Assembly: GCF_018919395.1 (NCBI RefSeq)
Contig: NZ_JAHLME010000004.1
Span: 372,001 to 436,000, forward strand
DNA from: Geomonas azotofigens
Lineage (GTDB): Bacteria > Desulfobacterota > Desulfuromonadia > Geobacterales > Geobacteraceae
Direction: 5' to 3'
DNA: 64,000 nt
A program made the translations under genes and the position numbers. Below the pieces are notes generated by a model. It did not search any database. It saw only the letters and a program-made list of their open reading frames with translations, and was not told where the DNA came from. Numbering within the stretch: position 1 is the stretch's first letter; every line of letters begins with the position of its first letter. This document shows, one piece after another, positions 42,923 through 51,082 of this stretch.

Positions 42923-44665
42923 ATGAGTCTAGTCGGCAATTTGGAAGATCTCGGCTTAGGCGAGATCCTGCAGATCGTAAGCCTGAGCAGGAGGTCCGGC
43001 GTGCTCGCCCTGCAAAGCAGGGGGCGGGAGGCGCGGGTGATCTTCCGCAACGGGCAGGTGATCCGCGCCACATCCTCGACCTTCCAGCAGAATCTGGGCG
43101 AGGTGCTGATCCAGCAGGGGGTCATCGACCTGGGGGTCCTCAAGCGGGCGCTCAGCATACAGGCCGACGAGGGGTACACCCAGCTTCTGGGCGTGATCAT
43201 GGTGGAGCGCTTCGGGGTGAGCGCGGACGCCATCGAAGCCGTGGTGCGCGAGCAGATCGAGAACGTGGTCTATTCGCTCTTCGCCTGGGCCGAGGGGACC
43301 TTCGAATTCGAGCTGCAGGAGATTGGGGACGGCGACAACGCCCGCCTGGACCCGGTGCAGTTCATGCTGAAACAGGGGCTCAACCCGCAGTACCTCGCCA
43401 TGGAAGGCTCCCGCATCATCGACGAACAGCGCCACCGCGGCGAGGGGGAAGACGAACAGGGCGCCCACCACGACGACTCGGTCGACTTCGCCTTCGACCT
43501 GCTGCAGGAGCCCTCCGCCGCAGCACCGGCCACTCCCCCCCCCGCACCCGATACTCCATCTCTTTCCGCCCATGCACAACCCGAGGCCTTCCCGACTCCG
43601 TCGCCCGCCGCGGCCGCGCCCGCGGGCTCGGCGCAAGGCAAGCCGCTGGTGCTCGTGGACGACGACCCGACCACGCTCACGGCCCTGACCTCGCTCCTTG
43701 CCGGACAGGGGTACCGCTTGGAGCCCATGGAGCGCGGCGAGGACGCGCTGATCCGGGTCGATTCGCTCTACCGCGACGGCGTGCGCCCGACGGTGCTGGT
43801 CGACCTGATCATGCCGCGCATGGACGGCACCGGCCTCCTGGGCGGTCTCGAGCTCATGGAGCTTGTACGCAACAATTTCCCGGAGTTGCCGCTTCTGGGG
43901 CTCTCGGACTTCGAAAACGAGGATGCGCAGCGCAAGATGCGCGCCTTGGGCATCCCGCTGCTCATGAAACCTCTGAAGAGCGAGATCCACGATTCCCTCG
44001 ACAGCTTCGGGCCGAGGCTGCTCGGTGCGCTGGAGAGCGTGGCCGCCGGCGAGGATGCGGGTTTCACCAGCGTCAACATCGGCGACGAGTTGAGGCTGGA
44101 GATGGGCGAGGAACCGGCCCTCTCCGCGCCGCACCTGAACCAGAGCACGGGGATCTCGCAGTTGCGCGGCATGCTCGAGGAGCTCAACAACCCGCAGCTT
44201 GGCGGTGGCATCATCCTGCTGGTGCTCCGCTTCGCGGCCGAGTTCGTGAACCGCGCGGTGGTGCTGCTGGTCAAGAAGGAAAGTGTCCAGGGGCTGGGGC
44301 AGTTCGGACTTCAGGATGGACGGGCCGACTCGCGGGTCCGCAACCTCTCCATTCCCAGGGGGGAGCCGTCGCTGTTCACCCAGGTGCTCGAGAGCCGTTT
44401 CCCGGTGAAAGGGGAGGTCGACGCCTCGGTGTGGACCCACTACTTCCTGGAGCAGTTGGGCGGCGGGCGTCCCGCGGAGTATTTCGTGGGGCCGATAGTG
44501 AGCGAAGGCAAGGTGGTCGCGATCCTCTACGGCGACAACCTGCCCGAGGACCAGCCGATCGGCGACACCGATTCGCTGGAGATATTCCTGTGCCAGGCCG
44601 GCATAGCCATGGAAAAAGCCCTGTTGCAGCGCAGGCTGCAGGAGCAGGGACGGGGAGAAATGTGA
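42923..44665 (+). CDS. DUF4388 - receiver - C-terminal sensor-like protein
   Basis: The protein has 580 aa. Residues 1-165 are a DUF4388 (PATAN-like) domain: NLEDLGLGEILQIVSLSRRSGVLAL, ARVIFRNGQVIRA, FAWAEGTFEFEL. A Pro/Ala linker follows at about 190-235. Residues 237-370 are a receiver (LVLVDDDPTTLTAL, acceptor Asp in VLVDLIMPRMDG, MKPLKSEI). The C-terminal 170 residues form a GAF-like or related domain (FAAEFVNRAVVLLVKKES, FVGPIVSEGKVVAILYGDNLPEDQP). DUF4388-receiver proteins are common in delta-proteobacterial signalling. It is the first gene of the cluster; the next gene begins 1 nt after its stop. Confidence 0.82.
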   Translation: MSLVGNLEDLGLGEILQIVSLSRRSGVLALQSRGREARVIFRNGQVIRATSSTFQQNLGEVLIQQGVIDLGVLKRALSIQADEGYTQLLGVIMVERFGVSADAIEAVVREQIENVVYSLFAWAEGTFEFELQEIGDGDNARLDPVQFMLKQGLNPQYLAMEGSRIIDEQRHRGEGEDEQGAHHDDSVDFAFDLLQEPSAAAPATPPPAPDTPSLSAHAQPEAFPTPSPAAAAPAGSAQGKPLVLVDDDPTTLTALTSLLAGQGYRLEPMERGEDALIRVDSLYRDGVRPTVLVDLIMPRMDGTGLLGGLELMELVRNNFPELPLLGLSDFENEDAQRKMRALGIPLLMKPLKSEIHDSLDSFGPRLLGALESVAAGEDAGFTSVNIGDELRLEMGEEPALSAPHLNQSTGISQLRGMLEELNNPQLGGGIILLVLRFAAEFVNRAVVLLVKKESVQGLGQFGLQDGRADSRVRNLSIPRGEPSLFTQVLESRFPVKGEVDASVWTHYFLEQLGGGRPAEYFVGPIVSEGKVVAILYGDNLPEDQPIGDTDSLEIFLCQAGIAMEKALLQRRLQEQGRGEM

Positions 44666-44666
44666 C

Positions 44667-45035
44667 GTGAAGAGGATACTGATTGCGGAAGATTCCAACA
44701 CCATGCGTTCCATGCTGGTTTCCACCATAGACGAACTGGAAAAATACACCATCGTCGAGGCCGCCAGCGGCTTCGAGGCGTTGCGCCTTTTGCCGCGGGA
44801 GCAGGTGGACCTCATCATCACCGACATCAACATGCCCGACATCAACGGGCTCGAACTGATCAGCTACGTGCGCAACAACCCCAACTACCAGTCCATCCCC
44901 CTTTTCATCGTATCCACCGAGAGCGGCGAGAAGGATCTCGAGAAGGGGCTCGCCCTGGGCGCCAACGAGTACCTGGTCAAGCCCTTCGACCCGGTGAAGC
45001 TGCAGGAGCTGGTCTCCAAGTACCTGGGGGACTAG
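44667..45035 (+). CDS. CheY-like single-domain response regulator
   Basis: This 122-aa receiver has acidic pocket Glu8-Asp9, acceptor Asp53 in ITDINMPDING, a Ser/Thr switch at FIVSTES and the conserved lysine in LVKPFDP. There is no output domain, so it acts by protein-protein contact after phosphorylation by CheA. It starts at GTG, 1 nt after the DUF4388-receiver stop, so the two are probably translated together. It is one of three stand-alone receivers in the cluster; the MPDING variant at the acceptor loop differs from the MDG of the other two. Confidence 0.92.
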   Translation: MKRILIAEDSNTMRSMLVSTIDELEKYTIVEAASGFEALRLLPREQVDLIITDINMPDINGLELISYVRNNPNYQSIPLFIVSTESGEKDLEKGLALGANEYLVKPFDPVKLQELVSKYLGD

Positions 45036-45040
45036 GAACC

Positions 45041-45147
45041 GGTTCTACGTTCTGTGTTCTACGTTGACCCACAAGTAGGGAACTAGGAGTCGGAACATAG
45101 AACTTGAGAACTTAAAACTAGAGCTTTGAACGTAGAACGTAGAACGT
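45041..45147. repeat. GTTCTAC heptad inverted repeat, copy 2 (before cheA)
   Basis: The left arm GGTTCTACGTTCTGTGTTCTACGTTGA occupies 45041-45067 (written here by its span and key GTTCTAC words). The right side has GGAACATAGAACTTGAGAAC (from 45091) and AACGTAGAACGTAGAACGT (to 45147). It fills most of the gap between the CheY-like gene and cheA. It is the same family as 7866-8007 and 48026-48158, but the right half is more degenerate. Confidence 0.85.
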
Positions 45148-45167
45148 CTTCTTAAAAAAGAGAGTCT

Positions 45168-47222
45168 ATGAGCGTCGAGGATAACATAGGGAAAGCGTTG
45201 AAGGACTTTTTGGCCGAGGCCGAGGAGATCCTGGACCAGTTGAGTCTTGACCTGGTCTCGTTGAGTGACTGCGCCGACGGCGGTGAATGCAGCCCGGACC
45301 TCGTGAACTCCGTGTTCCGCGGGGCGCACTCCCTCAAGGGGCTTGCCGGGATGTTCGGTCTCTCCGACATCGCGGAACTGGGGCACCACCTGGAGAACCT
45401 GCTCGACGCCCTGAGGCTGGGCAAGGTGGAGTTGGACCAGGCGGTGGTGAGCACCCTGTTCGAGTCCACCGAGCTCTTGGCGCACCTGGTGCGCAGCGCC
45501 GGCGAGACCGGCGGCGAGGGGACCGACCTTTCCGGCGCCATGCAGCGCATCAACGATTGCCTGACCCGCGGCCCCAAGGCGAACCAGGATTCCCCCCTGG
45601 CACGGCTCAACATCCCCGAACGGGTGCTCTCCTCGATGACCGAGTACGAGGAGCATCGCCTGCTGGAAAACGTGAAGAAGGGGCGCCACATCCACTCGAT
45701 CCGGGTGTCGCTGCTTCTTGCAAGCTTCGACTCCGACCTCATGGAGCTGACCGACGCGCTGAAGCAGGCGGGCGAGGTGATCAGCACGCTTCCCTCCGCC
45801 TCCAGCGGGCTCGACGCCGGCATCGACTTCGAGATCCTCTTCGGCTCCGAGCTCTCCGCCGGCGCACTCACCCCCATCATCGACCGCGAGCACCTGAGCA
45901 TCACCACCTTCGGCGAGCCGGCGCGGGAAGAGGGCGCGGGCGGCGGCGCTGAGGCTGCGCCGGTCGCGGAACCTGCCGGTGCGGAAGGGGACTTCCCGGC
46001 CCCGGCTGCCGGCGAGGCGGGCGCCATCAGCGCCAAGAGCATGAGCCGCACCGTGCGCGTCGACATCGGCAAGCTCGACCTTTTGATGAACATCGTGGGG
46101 GAACTGGTGCTCTCCCACTCCATGATCGCCGACGTCGCCGCGCGCATGCGCCGCGACGGCCTCATCGTCCCCTCACAGGAGCTGAACAAGGCGGCCAAGG
46201 GGCTCGAGAAGAAGCTCTCGGAACTGCAGAAGGGGGTCATGGAGATCAGGATGATCCCGGTCGGGCAGCTCTTCGACAAGATGACCCGCATCATCAGGAA
46301 GATCGCCCGCGAGCAGGGAAAGAAGGTCGAGCTGAAGCTCTACGGGGTGGACACGGAGCTGGACAAGCTCATCATCGAGGACATCTCCGACCCGGTCATG
46401 CACATCGTCAGAAACAGCATCGACCACGGCATCGAGACCCCCGAAGAGCGGCGGGCGGCGGGCAAGGACGAGAAGGGGACCATCACCCTCTCCTCCTACC
46501 AGAAGGGAAACCACGTCGTCATCCAGATCGACGACGACGGCGGCGGCATCGACGTGGCGCGCGTGAAGCAGAAGGCGGTGAAACTCGGCATCATCTCCTC
46601 CGTCGACGAGGTGAGCGACCGCGACGCGCTCGACTTCATCTTCCGCCCCGGGTTCTCCACTACCGAGACCGTGAGCGAGATCTCCGGGCGCGGCGTGGGC
46701 ATGGACGTGGTGCGCACCAACATCGCCGCCCTGTCCGGCCTCATCGACGTCGAGAACTTCCCGGGGCAGGGGGCGCGCTTCATCATCACCCTCCCCATCA
46801 CGCTGGCCATCATCAAGGCGCTCATCATCTCCACCGCCGGGCGCACCTACGCGCTCCCCATCACCTCGGTGCTCGAGAGCATCATCGTGGAGCAAAAGGA
46901 GATCAAGACGGTCGAGCGCAAGGAAGTGATCCAGCTGCGCGAGTCGACCCTGCCCCTGTTGCGCCTCTCCGAGCTCTTCGAACTGAAGGGGGCGACGGTA
47001 CCGGAGAGCTGCTACGTGGTCGTGGTCGGGGTCGCCGAGAAGAGGCTGGGACTCGTGGTGGATGACCTCCTGGGACAGCAGGACATCGTCATCAAGTCCA
47101 TCGGCGACACCTTCGCCGGTTTCCGCGGCATCTCCGGGGCCGCGGACCTGGGCGACCAGCGCACCATCCTCGTTCTCGACGTCGGTAGCGTCATCGCCGA
47201 GGCCACCCGAGGGAGCGCCTGA
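45168..47222 (+). CDS. cheA: Chemotaxis-type histidine kinase CheA
   Basis: The protein has 684 aa with all CheA domains. P1 (HPt) carries phospho-accepting His54 in FRGAHSLKGLAGMF. Residues 150-260 look like a P2-type docking domain. An Ala/Glu/Pro linker follows near 260-290. P3 dimerisation is at about 300-360 (LDLLMNIVGELVLSHS). The P4 ATPase has the N box HIVRNSIDHGIETPEERR, G1 QIDDDGGGIDVARV and G2 GRGVGMDVVRTNI. A C-terminal P5 CheW-like domain follows (ALIISTAGRTYALPI). All catalytic motifs are intact. The ATG at 45168 follows the heptad repeat and AAAAAAGAGAG. The stop overlaps the ATPase gene start (TGATG-type overlap). Confidence 0.96.
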   Translation: MSVEDNIGKALKDFLAEAEEILDQLSLDLVSLSDCADGGECSPDLVNSVFRGAHSLKGLAGMFGLSDIAELGHHLENLLDALRLGKVELDQAVVSTLFESTELLAHLVRSAGETGGEGTDLSGAMQRINDCLTRGPKANQDSPLARLNIPERVLSSMTEYEEHRLLENVKKGRHIHSIRVSLLLASFDSDLMELTDALKQAGEVISTLPSASSGLDAGIDFEILFGSELSAGALTPIIDREHLSITTFGEPAREEGAGGGAEAAPVAEPAGAEGDFPAPAAGEAGAISAKSMSRTVRVDIGKLDLLMNIVGELVLSHSMIADVAARMRRDGLIVPSQELNKAAKGLEKKLSELQKGVMEIRMIPVGQLFDKMTRIIRKIAREQGKKVELKLYGVDTELDKLIIEDISDPVMHIVRNSIDHGIETPEERRAAGKDEKGTITLSSYQKGNHVVIQIDDDGGGIDVARVKQKAVKLGIISSVDEVSDRDALDFIFRPGFSTTETVSEISGRGVGMDVVRTNIAALSGLIDVENFPGQGARFIITLPITLAIIKALIISTAGRTYALPITSVLESIIVEQKEIKTVERKEVIQLRESTLPLLRLSELFELKGATVPESCYVVVVGVAEKRLGLVVDDLLGQQDIVIKSIGDTFAGFRGISGAADLGDQRTILVLDVGSVIAEATRGSA

Positions 47223-48022
47223 TGTACAAGGAATTTTACGGCCTCACCGAAAAGCCCTTCAGCAAGACCCCCGATCCCCGCTTCCTCTACATGAGCTCGG
47301 GGCACCAGGAGGCGCTGGCGCGGCTGGAGTACGCGGTCGAGGAGAGCGAGATCGCCCTCCTGACCGGTGACATCGGTTGCGGCAAGACCACCATCTCGCG
47401 CGCCCTCATGGACCGGATGGGGGACGGTTACCATTTCATGTTCGTGTTCAATCCGCGCCTGACCGCCGACGAGCTGCTGCGGGTGATCGCGTCCGGGCTG
47501 CAGGTGAACGAGCCGTCGTTGCAGAAGGACCAGCTCCTGAAGGAGATCACCACGGCGCTGTACCGGCTGCACGGCGAGGGGCGGGTCCCGGTGGTGGTGA
47601 TCGACGAGGCGCAGATGATCCCGGACCGGGAGCTCTTCGACGAACTGCGTCTTTTGACCAACTTCCAGCTCGACGACCGCAACCTGGTGAGCGTGATCAT
47701 CATGGGGCAGCCTGAGCTGCGCGAGATGCTGGCCTCCCCGGTGTACGAGCCGTTCCGGCAGCGCATATCGCTCAACTTCCACCTGGCGCCCCTGGGACTG
47801 GAGGAGACGCTGGAATACCTCGACTTCAGGATCGTGGCGGCCGGCGGCGAACCGGGCCTTTTTTCGCCGGACGCCGTGCAGCGGATCTACGAGCTCTCCG
47901 GCGGGGTGCCGCGCCGCATCAACGCGGTGGCCACCAACGCGCTCCTGATCGGCTACGGCAGGGACGCCGCCCTGATCGACGCCTCGATCATCGAGGAGAC
48001 CGCGGCGGAGTTGCTGGCTTAG
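47222..48022 (+). CDS. ExeA/GspA-type AAA ATPase within the chemosensory cluster
   Basis: The protein has 266 aa. It opens YKEFYGLTEKPFSKTPDPRFLY, the hallmark of ExeA/GspA and related MSHA/general-secretion ATPases. It has Walker A TGDIGCGKTT near residue 50, Walker B VPVVVIDEAQ near residue 120, and a sensor region MGQPELREML and LSGGVPRRINAVA. ExeA itself has a C-terminal membrane and peptidoglycan-binding part; this one lacks it and should be cytoplasmic. Its ATG overlaps the cheA stop by 1 nt, so expression is tied to CheA. An ATPase of this kind is not a standard chemotaxis component. Confidence 0.88.
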   Translation: MYKEFYGLTEKPFSKTPDPRFLYMSSGHQEALARLEYAVEESEIALLTGDIGCGKTTISRALMDRMGDGYHFMFVFNPRLTADELLRVIASGLQVNEPSLQKDQLLKEITTALYRLHGEGRVPVVVIDEAQMIPDRELFDELRLLTNFQLDDRNLVSVIIMGQPELREMLASPVYEPFRQRISLNFHLAPLGLEETLEYLDFRIVAAGGEPGLFSPDAVQRIYELSGGVPRRINAVATNALLIGYGRDAALIDASIIEETAAELLA

Positions 48023-48025
48023 GAC

Positions 48026-48158
48026 CGGTTCTCTGTTCTACGTTCCAGGTTCTACGTTAACTGACAGAACCGCCTTTGCGCTTGCCGCGTCGCTGGGATT
48101 GCCTGGAGAGCGGACACCGGAAACAAACGTAGGACATAGAACATAGAACGTAGAACGG
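48026..48158. repeat. GTTCTAC heptad inverted repeat, copy 3 (before cheW)
   Basis: The left arm (48026-48060) contains CGGTTCTCTGTTCTACGTTC and CAGGTTCTACGTTAA. The right arm (48125-48158) contains AAACGTAGGACATAGAACAT followed by AGAACGTAGAACGG. They enclose about 64 nt. It lies between the ExeA-like ATPase and the first CheW gene. Confidence 0.85.
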
Positions 48159-48171
48159 ATGTTGAGGTTTT

Positions 48172-48978
48172 ATGAATCTTGCAGAGATCAGAAAGAAGGC
48201 GGCCCGGGGAGACGCGCAGGTACCGACGCCCCGCGAAGCGGCTCCCGAGCGGGACGTGCAGGCGCCGGATGCGGCATCCTGGCCGGCGCCGGCGGAGCCC
48301 GAGGTGGTCGCCCCCGTCGAGGAGTTCACCGCTCCCCAGCCCGTGGTGCCCGAGCCCTTCGCGGCCGTGCCCGTTGATCCCGACCCGCTGCCGCGGGCCT
48401 CGACGCCGGCCTGGCAGGCCGAGCAGTTCGACGCCCCGTTCGAGGATCCGCAGGATCCCGAAGGGTTCGACCCCGTCGCCGTGATCCTGCGGGGACGCGA
48501 GTCCGCCTCCTTCGAGGCCGAGACCTTGCAACAGGAAGTGGTCGAGGCGGCCAGCGTCGAACTCCTCTGCTTCCGGGTGGCCAGCGAGGAATACGCCATC
48601 AGCATCATGGACATCAAGGAGATCATCAAGCCGCGCGAGGTGACCGAGGTCCCCCGGGTCCCGTCCTTTGTGCGCGGCATTCTCTCGTTGCGTGGCAACA
48701 TCATCCCCGTCTTCGACATGAAGACCAGGCTCGGCCTCGCCGACGGGGCCGTCTCGGAGCGCGAGCGCATCGTGGTGGTCAAGCGCCAGGGTGGCTACGC
48801 CGGCGTCCTGGTGGACGAGGTGGTGCAGGTGGTCCGCATCGCCGAGGGGGGGATCGAGCCTCCGCCGGTGGTCCTCGAGGGGATCGATCGCGAGTTCGTG
48901 CTGGGAATCGGCCGGGTCAGCGGCAGGATGCTGATCCTGCTCGACATGGAAAAAGTCTTGGACGTGGGTCTCTTGTAG
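48172..48978 (+). CDS. cheW: CheW-like protein with long Pro/Ala-rich N-terminal extension
   Basis: Residues 1-120 of this 268-aa protein are an acidic, Pro/Ala/Glu-rich probably disordered extension. Residues 120-268 are a CheW domain: LLCFRVASEEYAISIMDIKEII, FVRGILSLRGNIIPVFDMK, YAGVLVDEVVQVVRI and ILLDMEKVL. CheW bridges receptors and CheA. The extension is longer than in classical CheW and could bind another partner such as the neighbouring ATPase or HEAT protein; that is inference. The ATG follows TTGAGGTTTT, a weak site, just after the third heptad repeat. Confidence 0.9.
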   Translation: MNLAEIRKKAARGDAQVPTPREAAPERDVQAPDAASWPAPAEPEVVAPVEEFTAPQPVVPEPFAAVPVDPDPLPRASTPAWQAEQFDAPFEDPQDPEGFDPVAVILRGRESASFEAETLQQEVVEAASVELLCFRVASEEYAISIMDIKEIIKPREVTEVPRVPSFVRGILSLRGNIIPVFDMKTRLGLADGAVSERERIVVVKRQGGYAGVLVDEVVQVVRIAEGGIEPPPVVLEGIDREFVLGIGRVSGRMLILLDMEKVLDVGLL

Positions 48979-49001
48979 AGTCGGGGCGCAGGGGGGGGAG
49001 C

Positions 49002-49400
49002 ATGGAGAAGAACAGGATCCTCGTGGTCGAGGATGAAGAGAGCCTACTGAAGCTGGAGAGCATCCTCTTCACCTCGAAGGGGTACCAGGTCACCGGCGTG
49101 CGCGGTGGCAACGACGCCCTGAAGGCGATCGCGCAGGACGCACCGGACCTCGTGGTCCTGGACCTCATGCTGCCGGACATGGACGGCTTCGAGGTCTGCC
49201 GCAGCATCAAGGAGAATCCGGCCACCAGCGCCATCCCCGTGGTGATGCTGACGGCCAAGAAGAGCAGCCGCGACCTGGAGCACGGCAGGCAGGTCGGCGC
49301 CGACGCCTACATCACCAAGCCCTTCAAGTCGGTCAAGGTGCTCGAGGTGATCGAGGGACTTTTGGGCAATGACGCCGCGGCCAAGGGGGACGCTGTCTGA
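49002..49400 (+). CDS. CheY-like response regulator
   Basis: This 132-aa receiver-only protein has ILVVEDEESLLKL, acceptor Asp54 in VVLDLMLPDMDGF, VVMLTAKKSS and the conserved YITKPFKSVK lysine. It has the more OmpR/PhoB-like receiver style rather than the CheY style of the other two. GGGGGGGAGC lies directly before the ATG. Its stop overlaps the following CheW start, suggesting translational coupling. Confidence 0.92.
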   Translation: MEKNRILVVEDEESLLKLESILFTSKGYQVTGVRGGNDALKAIAQDAPDLVVLDLMLPDMDGFEVCRSIKENPATSAIPVVMLTAKKSSRDLEHGRQVGADAYITKPFKSVKVLEVIEGLLGNDAAAKGDAV

Positions 49401-49909
49401 TGACGCAGGAGTTGCAGGAAATTCAGGTTGCCTGCCTGCGCATGGATGACGGGCTCTATGCCGTCGACATCATGCGCATCAGGGAGATCATCAGGGTCCC
49501 CAAACTCGCCCCGCTGCCCAGGGCGCTCCCCTTCGTCGAGGGGGTGATCAACCTGCGCGGTTCCGTGATACCGGTGGTGGACTTGAGGAAGCGCTTCGGG
49601 CTTCCCGCCGCCCCGAACAAGGAGAGCGCGCGTCTTCTCATACTCTCCATTTCCGGGCAGCCGCTGGCCCTCATGGTCGACGAGGTGACCGAGATGATCA
49701 CCATTCCGCTTCGGGAGCTGAAGGCGCCGCCGCGCGGGGTGCGCATCGTGGGAGGGGAGTACATGGTGGGGCTGTGCCTGGTGCGCGACGTCCCGGTGAT
49801 GCTGCTCAACATCGACGCCCTGCTCACCTTCCAGGAGAAGGCCCAGTTGGGCTACCTTACCCCGCAGGGGGAGACCACTACCACGACCAAAAAGAGCCAA
49901 GCATGCTGA
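49400..49909 (+). CDS. cheW: CheW coupling protein
   Basis: This 169-aa single-domain CheW has IQVACLRMDDGLYAVDIMRIREII, PFVEGVINLRGSVIPVVDLRKRFG, LALMVDEVTEMITI and a C-terminal LLNIDALLTF. It is the second CheW of the cluster and lacks the long extension of the first. The ATG overlaps the preceding receiver stop by 1 nt, and its last 7 nt overlap the zinc-ribbon gene. Two different CheW proteins with one CheA suggest two kinds of coupling within one array. Confidence 0.94.
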   Translation: MTQELQEIQVACLRMDDGLYAVDIMRIREIIRVPKLAPLPRALPFVEGVINLRGSVIPVVDLRKRFGLPAAPNKESARLLILSISGQPLALMVDEVTEMITIPLRELKAPPRGVRIVGGEYMVGLCLVRDVPVMLLNIDALLTFQEKAQLGYLTPQGETTTTTKKSQAC

Positions 49910-51072
49910 TAGTCTGTCCTAACTGCAAGAAACGATTCAACGTTACCGCCAGCAGCTCCGACGAGCCGAAGAAACTGCGCTGCTCGAGCTGCAAGGCGGT
50001 GTTCCGGCTGGTGCGCAAGAGCGAGCGCCAGGCCGCGCCGCCGACCAAGGTGAAGGTCGTGGTGGCCAACGAGAGCGCCGCCTTTTGCAAGGCGGTCGAG
50101 AAGGTGCTCGCGGCCGAGCCGTTCGAGCTCTTCCTCTGCACCGACGGCAAGCAGGCCCTGGAGACCGTGCAGCGGGTGACCCCCGATGTGCTGCTCCTGG
50201 ACGTGGCGCTGCCGACCATGTTCGGCTTCGAGGTCTGCGAGCGGGTGCGCCAGGAACCGGCCCTCGCCAAGGTGAAGATCGTGCTGATCGCCTCGATCTA
50301 CGACAAGACCCGCTACAAGCGCTCCCCCAATTCGCTGTACGGAGCCGACGACTACATCGAGAAGCACCACATCCCGGACTCCCTGGTCGCGATGATCTAC
50401 CGGCTGACTTCCGGCGACGTCCCCCCCGTGGTGCGCCCGACCGACAGCGAGCTCGCCGCCCAGGAGGAGAGCCGCAGCGAGATCAGGCAGGTGGAAGTGG
50501 ACGAGACCTCGATGCCGGAGGCCGCCGTCCCTGCGCCCGCCGCGCCGGCACCCGAGGCGCCGGCGCCGCTCATGACCGCCGCCGAGCCCCCGGTCGCACC
50601 GGCCGCCGAGCCCGCCGTCGTGGCGCCCCCGGAGGCCCCGGTAGCTGCGGCCCCGGTGGTCGAGGCGCCCAAGGCCCCGGCATTGATGGCCGAGGCGCCG
50701 GCGCAGGCCCTGGAGGCACCGGTCAGCGAGGCGGTCGAGGCGCAGGTCCCCGCGGCGGCTGCGCCAGCTCCCGCCGCTCCCGTGGCCGCCGCCGAGCCCG
50801 CCGCCGCTGCCCCGGCCCAGCTCCCCGAGGAGCAGGTGAAGGCGAGGCGCCTGGCCAGGATCATCGTTTCCGACATCGTCCTCTACAACCAGGCCAAGGT
50901 GGAGCAGGGGGTGCGCGAGGGGAGCTTCTACGAACTCCTCGCCGACGACATCCGCGAAGGGGAATACCTGTACCAGCAGCGGGTGTCGCAGCAGGTGCGC
51001 GACACCACCTCGTTCCTGAAGGATGCCTTCGAGGAGCTCCTCGCCAAGAAGCGGGCCGAACTGAGCGTTTAG
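49903..51072 (+). CDS. Zinc-ribbon - receiver protein with Ala/Pro linker
   Basis: The protein has 389 aa. Residues 1-40 are an MJ0042-type zinc ribbon: CPNCKKRF and CSSCKAVFRLV. Residues 50-170 are a receiver with VVVANESAAF at the acidic pocket (Asn-Glu rather than Asp-Asp), acceptor Asp in LLLDVALPTMFGFEV, and DDYIEKHHIPD where the Lys is usual, so it may be a poor phospho-acceptor. Residues 195-310 are an Ala/Pro/Glu linker, and residues 315-389 are a helical C-terminal domain (ARRLARIIVSDIVLYNQAKVEQGV). The frame is open from 49774, but the zinc ribbon begins at the ATG at 49903, which overlaps the cheW end by 7 nt. Confidence 0.8.
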   Translation: MLIVCPNCKKRFNVTASSSDEPKKLRCSSCKAVFRLVRKSERQAAPPTKVKVVVANESAAFCKAVEKVLAAEPFELFLCTDGKQALETVQRVTPDVLLLDVALPTMFGFEVCERVRQEPALAKVKIVLIASIYDKTRYKRSPNSLYGADDYIEKHHIPDSLVAMIYRLTSGDVPPVVRPTDSELAAQEESRSEIRQVEVDETSMPEAAVPAPAAPAPEAPAPLMTAAEPPVAPAAEPAVVAPPEAPVAAAPVVEAPKAPALMAEAPAQALEAPVSEAVEAQVPAAAAPAPAAPVAAAEPAAAAPAQLPEEQVKARRLARIIVSDIVLYNQAKVEQGVREGSFYELLADDIREGEYLYQQRVSQQVRDTTSFLKDAFEELLAKKRAELSV

Positions 51073-51082
51073 GAGAAAGACC

